Source: Sphingopyxis sp. Root154 (GTDB taxonomy: Bacteria > Pseudomonadota > Alphaproteobacteria > Sphingomonadales > Sphingomonadaceae). From it: a stretch of 64,000 nt of DNA. Position 1 is the stretch's first letter, and every line of letters starts with the position of its first letter. Below are positions 19,681-28,758 of the stretch, piece by piece. Location: assembly GCF_001427105.1 (NCBI RefSeq), contig NZ_LMGI01000001.1, forward strand, positions 682,001 through 746,000, written 5' to 3'. The translations under genes and the position numbers were made by a program. Under the pieces are notes generated by a model. It was not told the origin of the DNA, made no database searches, and saw only the letters and a program-made list of their open reading frames with translations.

Positions 19681-20097
19681 ATGAGCGAGCAAGCCCCCCG
19701 TGCCAGCGGCCAATGCCATTGCGGCGCGATCCACTATTCGATGACCACCGCAGTCCAGCATCATGCGCTGTGCCATTGCAGCGACTGCCGTCGCCATTCG
19801 GGCGCGCCGCTCGTCGGCTGGGCGCTCGTCGGAAACGATGAAATCGAGATCAAGGGCACGGCGAAGATCTACGCTTCGTCCGAGCATGGCCGCCGCCATT
19901 TCTGCGCCGATTGCGGAACCGGACTGTTCTATTCGAACGACGCGATCTTTCCCGGCCAGATCGACGTGCAGACGGCAACGCTCGACGATCCCGACGCGAT
20001 CCCCGCGCAGGCGCAGATCCAGACCGCCGAGCGCATCGGCTGGATGGAAAAGCTCAACGACCTGCCCGCGTTCGAGCGTTACCCGCCCTTCGAATAA
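19681..20097 (+). CDS. GFA family zinc protein
   Basis: 138 residues with the full cysteine set of the GFA/CENP-V fold: GQCHCGAIHY, ALCHCSDCRRHSGAP and FCADCGTGLFY, binding two zinc ions. Named after glutathione-dependent formaldehyde activation, though most members have no proven reaction. The ATG at 19681 has a good ribosome site (GAGGAGAG). The stop directly abuts the stop of the convergent serine hydrolase. Confidence 0.92.
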   Translation: MSEQAPRASGQCHCGAIHYSMTTAVQHHALCHCSDCRRHSGAPLVGWALVGNDEIEIKGTAKIYASSEHGRRHFCADCGTGLFYSNDAIFPGQIDVQTATLDDPDAIPAQAQIQTAERIGWMEKLNDLPAFERYPPFE

Positions 20098-21444
20098 TCA
20101 GCTGTCGGCGGCGATGATCGCTTTCACGAGCGCGGCGGTGTCGAGCCGGTTCTTATCGTCGTCATACCCCTGCCGGACGACCACCAGCGCGCGCGACGGG
20201 ATGACCACGACATATTGGCCGCGGTTGCCAAACGCGCCGAAAGCGTCGGCGGGGATGCCCTCCGACTTGTTGAGCAGCCAGAAGCCCGCACCATAGCCGA
20301 ACGCGCCATCGGGCTGCGGCCCGCTCGGCGTCGTGACGAACCGGCGCCAGTTGGCGGGCAGCAGTCGCTTGCCCTGCCACATCCCGTCGTTCTGATAGAG
20401 AAGGCCCAGCCGCGCGAGGTCGCGCGCCGTGGTCCAGACCTGGCTCGACAATATATAGTCGCCGTCCTTGTCATGTTCGACGAATGTGCGCGTCATGCCG
20501 AGCCGGTCGAAGAAGGCGGCGGGGTCGAGCGGCGTCCCCGCCTTTGCCAGCGCGGCCTTCAGCGACAATGTCGCAAGCAACGTGTCGTTGTTGGCGTAGC
20601 GATAGCGAGTGTTCGGCGGATTGGGCAGCGGCCATTGCGTCGTCCACTGGCGCACCGAGCCGCCGCCCATATAGATGGCGTCGCTGCGGTTGCCCGCGGT
20701 ATCGCTGGTGAGGCCGCTCGCCATGCGCATCAGCTGCTCGGTGGTGATCGCGGCGCGCGGGTCGCCGGGCGACTGCCATTCGGCAATCGACGCCGGCTTC
20801 GCCACGTCGATCGAGCCTTGCTGCACCGCATGGCCGATCAAGGTCGCGGCCATCGACTTGGCGACCGAGAAAGTGCGCTGTGCGGTGTGGACATCGTGCC
20901 CGCCCCAATAGCGTTCGAACGCAATCCGGCCGTTCTTGAGGATCAGCAGCGAACTTGTGCGGCCGCCGAAACCCTCCATGTTCACTGCCGTCTGCTCGAA
21001 CCGGCTCATGCCCTTTGGCACCGACCGGCGCGCATCCTTGTCGCCGATCGGCCACGGCCGGGCGTCGAGGTCAGCGCGGCGGTCGGTGGCGGGCATCACC
21101 GCCGGCTGCGCGCCGATCGGCAGCGTGACGCAGCCTTCGCGCCCGCTCCATTCGGCGATTCGGGGCGGCATGTCGTCGCGATAGCGAACGCTGACCCGCT
21201 TCGCCCCGGCGTCGACATCGGCCTTCAGCGCTCGGACGTCGGCCTCGATCTCGGGATAGATGCCCGTGAGTTCGTCGCGCTCGATCGCCTCGATCGGCTT
21301 GCCCGCGCCGTTCCACAAGGACGAGCAGACGACGGCCGCACGATAGCCCGCCGCCCATGCGCGGTTCAGTTCGGCATTGGGTTTCGGCGCCTGCGCCGCT
21401 GCGGGCACGGCACCGGCAAGCAGCACGGCGCCGAGGATGCGCAG
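20098..21444 (-). CDS. Secreted beta-lactamase-fold serine hydrolase (class C / 6-aminohexanoate hydrolase type)
   Basis: About 448 residues. The catalytic motifs are present: SVAK (SxxK) in TFSVAKSMAATLIG and YAN (YxN) in RYRYANNDT. A signal peptide ends PAAAQA. The start is uncertain: CTG at 21444 would give a normal signal sequence and lies 5 bases after the mmcQ stop; GTG at 21426 gives a very short one; ATG at 21519 lies inside mmcQ and gives a long, basic n-region. Substrate unknown; relatives cleave esters, amides or D-peptides. Confidence 0.82.
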   Translation of the reverse strand: MRILGAVLLAGAVPAAAQAPKPNAELNRAWAAGYRAAVVCSSLWNGAGKPIEAIERDELTGIYPEIEADVRALKADVDAGAKRVSVRYRDDMPPRIAEWSGREGCVTLPIGAQPAVMPATDRRADLDARPWPIGDKDARRSVPKGMSRFEQTAVNMEGFGGRTSSLLILKNGRIAFERYWGGHDVHTAQRTFSVAKSMAATLIGHAVQQGSIDVAKPASIAEWQSPGDPRAAITTEQLMRMASGLTSDTAGNRSDAIYMGGGSVRQWTTQWPLPNPPNTRYRYANNDTLLATLSLKAALAKAGTPLDPAAFFDRLGMTRTFVEHDKDGDYILSSQVWTTARDLARLGLLYQNDGMWQGKRLLPANWRRFVTTPSGPQPDGAFGYGAGFWLLNKSEGIPADAFGAFGNRGQYVVVIPSRALVVVRQGYDDDKNRLDTAALVKAIIAADS

Positions 21445-21448
21445 AAAA

Positions 21449-21802
21449 TCAGGGGCGATCGCCGAAAGCCTCGCGCTGCGCCTTTTTCGCGCGATCCCAC
21501 CAGGCCCGGCGAAGGACATCGGCGACGCGTTCGGGATCGTCCGATCCGAAGCGGACGAGTAGCGCGTGCCAGCCTTCATAATGGGGCGTTTGCCAGAAGG
21601 TGTCGGGATCGGTTTCAAGCAGGATTTCCTTTTCGTCAGGCTTGCACATCACGGCAAAACTGCCGGGCTCGCGGCCCGGCGAGGCGAGCGCTTTGTCGTT
21701 GAGCTTCGGACAGGGGGTGCCATAAAAGGAAAGCATCTCGACATCGGGAAGCGCGCACGCGAACGCGACCACATCGTCCCAGCTGTCGAATGTCAGCGCC
21801 AT
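21449..21802 (-). CDS. MmcQ/YjbR family protein
   Basis: 117 residues of the MmcQ/YjbR fold: WDDVVAFACALPDVEMLSFYGTPCPKLNDKALA, then FAVMCKPDEKEILLETDPDTFWQTPHYEGWHALLVRF. The family has a CyaY-like double-wing fold and is often labelled DNA-binding, without firm evidence. It is upstream of, and close to, the serine hydrolase gene, and 14 bases downstream of the next gene, so the three may be cotranscribed. Confidence 0.87.
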   Translation of the reverse strand: MALTFDSWDDVVAFACALPDVEMLSFYGTPCPKLNDKALASPGREPGSFAVMCKPDEKEILLETDPDTFWQTPHYEGWHALLVRFGSDDPERVADVLRRAWWDRAKKAQREAFGDRP

Positions 21803-21816
21803 AATGCCGGTGCAGA

Positions 21817-22563
21817 TCAGTCTTCCAATGTCCCGGCGGTGACCTCTATGTCGCGCCCCAACGGCTGCATGGGCTGGAAGCGAAGGCGCGTCAACACCAG
21901 CCGGTCGCCCTGAATGTCGAGATCATAGAAGGCGTTGCCGCCGCGCGGGCAGCACTCGCCGTCCCCTTCGCGCGCGACCGGGGCCGAGGCAAACATCTCG
22001 TCAAAGGCGAATTGCGCCGGTCCGCGCAGCCAATAACCCGTCGGCAGCATCTTGCCGCCCTGCTCCGACCAGTCGGAGAGATCGACGCGGCGCCATTTGG
22101 GCGCGGCGGTATCGCTGACGAACAGTGCATCGGCATTGCCGCCGCCGCTCCCGGCCAGCGTCCCGCCGACATGGATCAGCCGGCGCTTGTCATCGTCGAC
22201 CACCAGATCGGGCGTCCCGATCGATCCCGAGCTTTCGGCGAACCCCGCGAGCGCCGATTTACCCGCCTTGTCCTGCGACAGCAGTACAAGCATGCGCGCC
22301 GGCGGCCCGGCGCGCGGCGCGAGGAGCATTTTCTGCCAGAGCAAGCTGGCGCCGGGATCGCGGCCGTTGATCCGTCCGCTCGCCTCGACGCTGCATTTTC
22401 CGCCGAAGTCATAGAGGCATCGCTGCGCGATATTGGTAACGCGCGCGCGCGTCAGCGCGATCTTCGCCGTCACCTCCGCGGCGGTGCATTTGGTTTCGAT
22501 AGTGCCGCCTGGACAGGACAGGATCGGTGTCGCTGCGGCGGCAAGGACAAGCGCCAATGCCAT
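21817..22563 (-). CDS. Exported protein of unknown function
   Basis: 248 residues from ATG 22563. A signal peptide (ALALVLAAAATPILSC) is followed by a mature protein with about six cysteines (CPGGTIETKC, RCLYDFGGKC, ECCPRG), suggesting disulfides in the periplasm. The central part (DLVVDDDKRRLIHVGGTLAGSGGGNADALFV) looks beta-rich. No family recognised. Position upstream of mmcQ on the same strand is the only context. Confidence 0.65.
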   Translation of the reverse strand: MALALVLAAAATPILSCPGGTIETKCTAAEVTAKIALTRARVTNIAQRCLYDFGGKCSVEASGRINGRDPGASLLWQKMLLAPRAGPPARMLVLLSQDKAGKSALAGFAESSGSIGTPDLVVDDDKRRLIHVGGTLAGSGGGNADALFVSDTAAPKWRRVDLSDWSEQGGKMLPTGYWLRGPAQFAFDEMFASAPVAREGDGECCPRGGNAFYDLDIQGDRLVLTRLRFQPMQPLGRDIEVTAGTLED

Positions 22564-22638
22564 GATGACTACCCCAGTTCCGGCGCGACCCGACGGGGCG
22601 AAAACTATACCCATGCGCGGTGCGGAGCAAGGCCGGCG

Positions 22639-23958
22639 TCAGTCCTTCGCGCGTCGCCGTTCGTCCCACCAGGCGAGGCGTTCGGCGATCCGCTTTTCAA
22701 AACCGCGGTCGACGGGGCGATAGAAGTCGACCGGCGCCATGTCGTCGGGCCAGTAATTGTCGCCCGAAAAGCCGTCGGGTGCGTCATGGTCGTAGCTGTA
22801 GCCCTCGCCATAACCCAAGTCTTTCATCAGCTTGGTCGGGGCGTTGAGGATATTGGCGGGGGGGGCGAGGCTGCCGGTGTCGCGTGCCGCGGCCCATGCC
22901 GCCTTCTGCGCCGCATAGGCGGCGTTCGACTTGGGCGCGGTCGCGCAATAGAGGCACGCCTGCACGATCGCGAGTTCGCCTTCGGGCGATCCAAGGAACT
23001 GATAGGCGTCCTTCGCGGCGAGACATTGCACCAGCGCCTGCGGGTCGGCGAGGCCGATATCCTCGCTCGCGAAGCGGACGATTCGGCGCAGGACGTAGAG
23101 CGGCTCCTCGCCCGCGACGAGCATGCGCGCGAGCCAATAGAGCGATGCCTGCGGGTCCGACCCGCGCAGCGCCTTATGCAGCGCCGAGATCAGATTATAA
23201 TGGCCATCGCGATCCTTGTCGTAGACGGGCATGCGGCGATGGAGGAATTGCGCGAGATCGGCGGGGTCGAGCGGCGTATCGATCGCCGTCGCGAACAAGG
23301 TTTCGACCTGGTTGAGCAGAAAGCGGCCGTCGCCGTCGGCGCTCGACACCAGCGCCGCCTTGGCATCGTCGGTGACGGGAAGGTTTCGCCCGACCTCGGC
23401 CTCGGCGCGCTCTACCAGCGTCGCCAGCGCTTCTTCGCCCAACCTGCTCAGCACGAGCACCTGCGCGCGCGACAATAGAGCGGCGTTCAGCGCGAAGCTC
23501 GGATTTTCGGTCGTCGCACCGACGAGCACCACGGTGCCGCGCTCGACATAAGGCAAAAACCCGTCCTGCTGGGCGCGATTGAAGCGATGAATTTCGTCGA
23601 CGAAAAGTAATGTGCGCTTGCCCGCCGCCGCCATCTTCTCGGCATCGGCGAAGGCTTGCCTGAGGTCGGCTACGCCCGAAAAGACCGCCGACAGCGGCGC
23701 AAAGCGCATGCCCACCGCCTCGGCGAGCAGCCGCGCGATCGTCGTCTTGCCCGTCCCCGGCGGCCCCCAAAGGATGATCGACGACAATTGCCCCGCCGCG
23801 ACCATCCGGCCGATCGCGCCTTCGGGTCCGGTCAGATGCTCCTGTCCGACGACATCGGCCAACGTTCGCGGCCGCAAGCGTTCGGCGAGCGGGACGGGAC
23901 CGGTCGCGCCGCCCGGCTTCGCCGCGGGCACATCCTCGCCGAACAGGTCCCCGGCCAT
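22639..23958 (-). CDS. rarA: Replication-associated recombination protein A (RarA/MgsA)
   Basis: 439 residues of clamp-loader-like AAA+ ATPase. LAERLRPRTLADVVGQEHLTG opens the ATPase domain, with Walker A GPPGTGKTT (about 65-73), Walker B LLFVDEIHRF and sensor 1 LVGATTENPSF, then the RarA tetramerisation domain (DPQASLYWLARMLVAGEEP, EDIGLADPQAL). It acts at stalled replication forks. It overlaps nothing and is followed after 24 bases by the exported protein gene. Confidence 0.96.
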   Translation of the reverse strand: MAGDLFGEDVPAAKPGGATGPVPLAERLRPRTLADVVGQEHLTGPEGAIGRMVAAGQLSSIILWGPPGTGKTTIARLLAEAVGMRFAPLSAVFSGVADLRQAFADAEKMAAAGKRTLLFVDEIHRFNRAQQDGFLPYVERGTVVLVGATTENPSFALNAALLSRAQVLVLSRLGEEALATLVERAEAEVGRNLPVTDDAKAALVSSADGDGRFLLNQVETLFATAIDTPLDPADLAQFLHRRMPVYDKDRDGHYNLISALHKALRGSDPQASLYWLARMLVAGEEPLYVLRRIVRFASEDIGLADPQALVQCLAAKDAYQFLGSPEGELAIVQACLYCATAPKSNAAYAAQKAAWAAARDTGSLAPPANILNAPTKLMKDLGYGEGYSYDHDAPDGFSGDNYWPDDMAPVDFYRPVDRGFEKRIAERLAWWDERRRAKD

Positions 23959-23965
23959 CGGCCGC

Positions 23966-25123
23966 TCAGCCCCGGCGCCGCTGTTTCTGGCGGATCAGGC
24001 GGATATAGGTGTCGGCGACCGCCTGATTGATCGCGTCCCATTGATAGGCGCCGCTTTCGAGCACCGCCGCCGCGCCATGTTCGGCGCGCAACTGGATGTC
24101 GCGGCAATAACGCTGCAGATGGTCGGCGAAGCCGGTGATCGAGCCGGGCGGGACAAGATAGCCCGTCTGGCCATGCTTGACGATGCTGGCGCTGCCCGTG
24201 GCGCGCGCCGCGACGACGGGCAGCCCGCACGCCATCGCTTCCAGTGTCACATTGCCGAAAGTCTCGGTCACCGACGGGTTGAAGAAAATGTCGCACGATG
24301 CAAGCGCGTGCGCGAGATCCTCGCCACCCTGGAAGCCGACGAAGTTCGCGTCGGGCAAGCGCGATTCGAACCATTCGCCCGCCGGCCCCTCACCGATCAC
24401 GACAACCTTGTGCGGGACTCCGCGCCGCTGGAGCACGTCGATCGCATCGGCGAACACGTCGAGCCCCTTCTCCATCACCAGCCGGCCGAGGAAGGCAATG
24501 GCGGGCACATCGTCTTTGATCCCGAGCGAGCGGCGCCATGCCATGTCGCGGCGGCCGGGATTGAAAACGCCCTGCTCGACGCCGCGGGTCCAGATGCCGA
24601 TGTCGTAGTTCATCCGCTGTTCGCGCAGCACCTGCGCAAAGCTTTCGGACGGCGCGATCAGCGCGTCGCACTTGCGGTAAAGCTTGCGCAGCCAGGCGAC
24701 CATGACGGGTTCGAGGAACGACAGATTATAATAGCGGACATAGGTTTCGAAGCGCGTGTGCACCGAACAGGCGACCGGGAGCCGCCGGCGCCGCGCCCAC
24801 GCCGCCGCCTGCCGCGCCACGCGATCGGGGCTGGAGATATGGACGATATTGGGCGCGAAATTGACGATGTCCTCGCGGACGCGCGATGAGAAGGACACAG
24901 GAACGCGATATTCGCTGCGCCCCGGAATCGCGATGGACGGCACGCTGACCAGATCGCCCGTCGGCTCGAAAGCGGGGTGGGCGACGGTCGGCGAATAGAC
25001 GCGAACCGCGGCGCCGTGGGCCAGGAGATAGCCGACGAGACGGTTCAGTGCCTTGTTCGCGCCGTCGGTGGTCATGTTATAGTTGCCGCTGAACAGAGCG
25101 ATGCGAAGGTCGGAGACGTCCAT
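23966..25123 (-). CDS. GT4 family glycosyltransferase
   Basis: 385 residues, GT-B fold. The N-terminal half reads LRIALFSGNYNMTTDGANKALNRLVGYLLAHGAAVRVYSP; the C-terminal half has FLGRLVMEKGLDVFADAI, VVIGEGP and the nucleotide-sugar motif FFNPSVTETFGNVTLEAMACGLPVVA. It resembles alpha-mannosyltransferases and the SQDG synthase SqdX of GT4. The start at 25123 removes 12 unconserved residues. Acceptor unknown; a glycolipid is plausible. It lies 7 bases upstream of rarA. Confidence 0.88.
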   Translation of the reverse strand: MDVSDLRIALFSGNYNMTTDGANKALNRLVGYLLAHGAAVRVYSPTVAHPAFEPTGDLVSVPSIAIPGRSEYRVPVSFSSRVREDIVNFAPNIVHISSPDRVARQAAAWARRRRLPVACSVHTRFETYVRYYNLSFLEPVMVAWLRKLYRKCDALIAPSESFAQVLREQRMNYDIGIWTRGVEQGVFNPGRRDMAWRRSLGIKDDVPAIAFLGRLVMEKGLDVFADAIDVLQRRGVPHKVVVIGEGPAGEWFESRLPDANFVGFQGGEDLAHALASCDIFFNPSVTETFGNVTLEAMACGLPVVAARATGSASIVKHGQTGYLVPPGSITGFADHLQRYCRDIQLRAEHGAAAVLESGAYQWDAINQAVADTYIRLIRQKQRRRG

Positions 25124-25167
25124 CGCGCCTGCGCTAGTCCCCTCGCGGCGCAAACGCAACGCCGCCG

Positions 25168-26229
25168 TCAGGCCATGATACTATATGGTTCGCCCGGTTT
25201 CGCACGGCACATCCGCTTCGACACGCGCGTTTCCTCGCCCTCGACAATAGCAATGTCGGTGATCGACAGACATTTGCTGCCGTTGGGCTCGGTGTTGAGC
25301 GCGGTGATCGTCGACGACCCCGCCACACCTTCGCGCGTCGGGCTCGTCCAGTTGGCGGTCGCACCAACTTCTTCCTTTTTCGTGACCGCCACGGTCGCCT
25401 CAGCGGCGACTTTCTGTTCCTTTTCGTCGAGCTGGCACGCGATTTCGGCGACGAGCACCGCGCCGACCAGTCCCGACACGAGCGTGCCCACGCCCTTGAG
25501 GCCCACGGCACTGCCCGCAACACCGCCGAGCAGCCCGCCGAGCGCTCCGCCACGCTTGCGCGCGCGCTTGCATTTCGGATCGGGGCCGTCGCTGCTGGCG
25601 CGCTTCGCCTCATCGCCTTTCTTTTTGGCCGCCTTCTCTGTGGCTTCGGGTGAGGCGACTTTGACACCCGAGGAGGGAACCGGATAGCCGTTGCAGCCGG
25701 TGTTGAAGCAGAAGCGATCGGCCAGATAGGCGCGATCGGTCTGATACTGCGCCTCAAGCCCGCGATATGCGGCGAGGTTCGCGCCTTCGGGATCGGAGGC
25801 GGCGTGTTCCGCCATGACGCTCTTGTAGAAACGGTCCTGGGTCGCCGGGGAATAGCGCATATTTCCGCCGACCCTGGCCGTATAAAGCGAGGACAGCGCG
25901 TTTTGATAGACGATCATCGCCTCGCGATACGGAAGCATCTTCTGCGTATAATATGTGTCGATCGCCACCGTGCAGCGGTTGATCGCCGCCGCCTTATCAA
26001 ACGGCGCCTCGATCTTCTTATAATCCTCGCGGCATTTGGGATAGCTACGGGTGTCGAGCGCGGGGCGCTCGGGAAGAGCGGGTAGTGCCGGTTCGGCGAC
26101 CGACGCCGGGACAAAGGCCTTGTCGCCTTCGCTCGGCGCGCTTTGCCAGGCTGCGGCCACGGCGCTGCTCGACAGCAGCACCAAAAAGATGGCGCCGACC
26201 CCTGACCGATATCGCAGCTTTGCCCGCAT
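25168..26229 (-). CDS. Exported protein with glycine-zipper segment, unknown function
   Basis: 353 residues from ATG 26229. Signal peptide (LRYRSGVGAIFLVLLSSSAVAAAW), a helical part with paired cysteines (YPKCREDY, INRCTVAI, RFCFNTGC), a basic Lys/Arg stretch near residue 220, then a glycine zipper (RGGALGGLLGGVAGSAVG) that could insert into or associate with a membrane, and a C-terminal beta-rich part with CLSI and RMC. Not a family I can name. The next gene, divergent at 26404, also encodes a secreted protein. Confidence 0.68.
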   Translation of the reverse strand: MRAKLRYRSGVGAIFLVLLSSSAVAAAWQSAPSEGDKAFVPASVAEPALPALPERPALDTRSYPKCREDYKKIEAPFDKAAAINRCTVAIDTYYTQKMLPYREAMIVYQNALSSLYTARVGGNMRYSPATQDRFYKSVMAEHAASDPEGANLAAYRGLEAQYQTDRAYLADRFCFNTGCNGYPVPSSGVKVASPEATEKAAKKKGDEAKRASSDGPDPKCKRARKRGGALGGLLGGVAGSAVGLKGVGTLVSGLVGAVLVAEIACQLDEKEQKVAAEATVAVTKKEEVGATANWTSPTREGVAGSSTITALNTEPNGSKCLSITDIAIVEGEETRVSKRMCRAKPGEPYSIMA

Positions 26230-26403
26230 GGCTGACTCCCATCCCTTCTCCAAGGCTAAGCCCGAATGGACGGCCTCACAAGCGGGGTCAATGACGCGGA
26301 TCACACCACCAAAAGCCCATGCCGTGATATTGTTTTGGCCGTGGCGATGACTTAGCATGATCGCATCTGCGGTTAGGGATCCGCCTTATGTGGGGATGAT
26401 CGT

Positions 26404-27123
26404 ATGAACCATTGGATCAAATCGGTCACTGCGCTTGTCGCGACGCTCGCATGCACCGCCGCGACGCCGCCCGGCATGGACCCCGACAATCCGACCTGCC
26501 CCGCCAATCCCAGCTGGTCCGACTACAAGACCATGGTCCTGACCCCGTTCCAGCGCAGCGGCGAAACCGTGTTGCTGGCCGAGGGCCGGGTCGACAGCGA
26601 GCTTCCGGCCCGCCTCGAAAAGGTGCTGACCGACAATCCGTCGATCAGCGAAATCTGGATCCGGTCGCCGGGCGGCGACGCGCGCGCCGGAAATGCGGCG
26701 GGATTGCTGATCCGCAAGTTCAGCAAGGAGCGCCAGATGGTGACCCGAATTCCGTCGGGATGGACCTGTTTCAGCGCCTGCAATTTCGTCTTCATGGGGG
26801 GCCGCGCCCGTACGATCGACCCGGGCGGATATTTCATGGTCCATATGTTCACCATGACCGGCGACAAGAATGCCATTCAGTCGAGCGTCGCGCTGGGCGC
26901 CGAGTCCACCACCGAATTGATCAGCGACGTCGAGCGCGAGGCGGCGCTGATGGCGACCGAGGACAATGACCTGCTGATCCGCCTCGACGTCTCGCGCGAC
27001 CTGCTGTCCGACATCATGTACCGGCAGAAATCGATCGCGACCGGGGAAGACCGGTCGACACGCCGATGCCTGACGAGGAAAGAGGCGTTGAAATATAATG
27101 TGGTCAACATCGACCCGGACTAG
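26404..27123 (+). CDS. Exported ClpP-fold protein
   Basis: 239 residues with a signal peptide (residues 1-19, ending ACTAAT). The core has the ClpP/crotonase pattern: ISEIWIRSPGGDARAGNAAGLLI (oxyanion SPGG loop), then WTCFSACNFVFMGG, where the serine of FSACN is in the nucleophile place, and IDPGGYFMVHMF with a histidine in the position of the catalytic His. These match a small group of periplasmic ClpP-like proteins; protease activity is inferred. It is convergent with corC, 10 bases away. Confidence 0.72.
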   Translation: MNHWIKSVTALVATLACTAATPPGMDPDNPTCPANPSWSDYKTMVLTPFQRSGETVLLAEGRVDSELPARLEKVLTDNPSISEIWIRSPGGDARAGNAAGLLIRKFSKERQMVTRIPSGWTCFSACNFVFMGGRARTIDPGGYFMVHMFTMTGDKNAIQSSVALGAESTTELISDVEREAALMATEDNDLLIRLDVSRDLLSDIMYRQKSIATGEDRSTRRCLTRKEALKYNVVNIDPD

Positions 27124-27132
27124 CGAAAGAAC

Positions 27133-28071
27133 CTAGTCCCCGGTTTCCGACGGCGCTTCCAGATCGACCACCACCGGCGGATGGAGCCGCAGGCGGTGGA
27201 CGCGGCGCTCGTCGGCCTCGGTCACCTCGATGCGCCAGCCGCTCGGGTGCAGCAAGATCTCGCCTACCTCGGGGACATGGCCCGCGAGCACGGCGGCGAG
27301 GCCGCCCAGCGTGTCGACATCTTCGTCGATCTCGGCGAGCCGCGGGTCGATCGCCTCGCCGACATCGTCGAGTTCGGCGCGCGCGTCGGCTTCCCAGCAG
27401 CCGCCCTCGCCCGGCGTGAACAGCGCGGTCGGCTCATCGTCATGCTCATCCTCGATCTCGCCGACGATTTCCTCGACCAGATCCTCGATCGTCAGCAGCC
27501 CCTCGGTGCCCGAATATTCGTCGATGACGATCGCCAGGTGCGTACGCTTCGCGCGCATCTCGGCGAGCAGGTCGAGCACGCCCATCGATTGCGGGACGTA
27601 AAGCGGCTGGCGGATCAGATCGAGCAGCGGCGGCGGGGTGCGCCCTTCGGCAAGCACCGCGAACACGTCCTTGACGTGGATCATGCCGACGACCTCGTCG
27701 AGATTCTCGCGATAGACTGGCAGGCGGCTATGCCCGGCTTCGGCGAACAGCGCGACGATCTCGGCAAAGCTCGCGCTTTCAGGAATCGCGATGATGTCGG
27801 CGCGCGGCACCGCGACATCGTCAACGGTCTGCTCGCCGAAGTGAAGGAGGTTGCGCAGCATCTTGCGCTCGATCTGCGACAGGTCGCCCACGACACTGCT
27901 GCCGCGCCGTTCCGGTCCCTCTTCCTCGGCCTCGTCGATGACCTCTTCGATCTGCTCGCGCAGCGACGGTTCCTTGTCGCCGCCGAACAACAGGTTCTTC
28001 AGCCCGGACAGAAGTCCGGGTCTACTACTGTCCTCTTCCGATCGGTTCGAAGATCCCTGGTCGTCGGGCAT
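27133..28071 (-). CDS. corC: CorC/HlyC family protein with CBS pair
   Basis: 312 residues without the DUF21 membrane domain. A basic/acidic N-terminus (SLREQIEEVIDEAEEE) leads to a CBS pair (VDDVAVPRADIIAIPESASFAEIVALF... and LYVPQSMGVLDLLAEMRAKRTHLAIVIDEYSGTEGLLTIEDLVEEIVGEI) and a CorC_HlyC domain. Members influence Mg2+/Co2+ efflux. It follows ybeY by 18 bases, the normal alphaproteobacterial order, but lnt, which usually comes next, is absent here. Confidence 0.92.
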   Translation of the reverse strand: MPDDQGSSNRSEEDSSRPGLLSGLKNLLFGGDKEPSLREQIEEVIDEAEEEGPERRGSSVVGDLSQIERKMLRNLLHFGEQTVDDVAVPRADIIAIPESASFAEIVALFAEAGHSRLPVYRENLDEVVGMIHVKDVFAVLAEGRTPPPLLDLIRQPLYVPQSMGVLDLLAEMRAKRTHLAIVIDEYSGTEGLLTIEDLVEEIVGEIEDEHDDEPTALFTPGEGGCWEADARAELDDVGEAIDPRLAEIDEDVDTLGGLAAVLAGHVPEVGEILLHPSGWRIEVTEADERRVHRLRLHPPVVVDLEAPSETGD

Positions 28072-28089
28072 GTGCGTGTCGTTTCCCTG

Positions 28090-28596
28090 CTAGTCGAGCT
28101 CCGCATATGGATTGGCGATGCCCAGCGATGCAAGCGCTTTCACCTCGAGCGCCTCCATCGCGGCGGCCGAGTGATCGTCCATATGGTCGTAACCGACGAG
28201 ATGCAGCGTGCCGTGGACGATCAGGTGCGTCGCGTGTTCGGGAACCGAAATCCCCTTCTCTGCCGCCTCGCGAGTGCAGGTTTCGCGCGCGAGCACGATG
28301 TCGCCGAGCAGGATTTCGCCATCGTCGCTGTTCGCGAGGCTTTCGAGCAGGTCATCCTGTACCTGCGGAAAGGAAAGGACGTTCGTCGGCTTGTCCTTGC
28401 CGCGAAAATCGCGGTTGAGCGCCTGCACCTCCGCATCGTCAGTCAGCCGCACCGAGACCTCGACGAGCGGCGCGGCGTCGGCAAGCGCGGCATAGGGCGT
28501 CAGCGCGAGCGCCGCGGCGACCGCCTCCCCTGCCCGCACCTCCCAGTCGAGCGGATCGGGCCAGGGCGTCGCGGCGTGGGTTTCGACGCTCAGCAT
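28090..28596 (-). CDS. ybeY: Endoribonuclease YbeY
   Basis: 168 residues. The zinc-binding motif HLIVHGTLHLVGYDHMDD (three histidines) is complete, preceded by LNRDFRGKDKPTNVLSFP. YbeY matures the 16S rRNA 3' end and takes part in ribosome quality control. It normally follows phoH directly; here phoH lies 9 kb upstream in the same orientation. The 160 bases upstream contain no gene and no repeat that I can identify. Confidence 0.95.
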   Translation of the reverse strand: MLSVETHAATPWPDPLDWEVRAGEAVAAALALTPYAALADAAPLVEVSVRLTDDAEVQALNRDFRGKDKPTNVLSFPQVQDDLLESLANSDDGEILLGDIVLARETCTREAAEKGISVPEHATHLIVHGTLHLVGYDHMDDHSAAAMEALEVKALASLGIANPYAELD

Positions 28597-28758
28597 CGCG
28601 CACCGCGGAAGGCCTCAGAGGTCATACTCCCCTCCGGTATAATGATACCCGCATGTTTGAGCGGATCGGAAGGGCGGCGTAGCGAGAGGGCCGAAGCGAC
28701 AGTCATTATTACCCCGTTATCGCGGCGCGATTATGTAGGACAGCGATATTTGGCCGCA

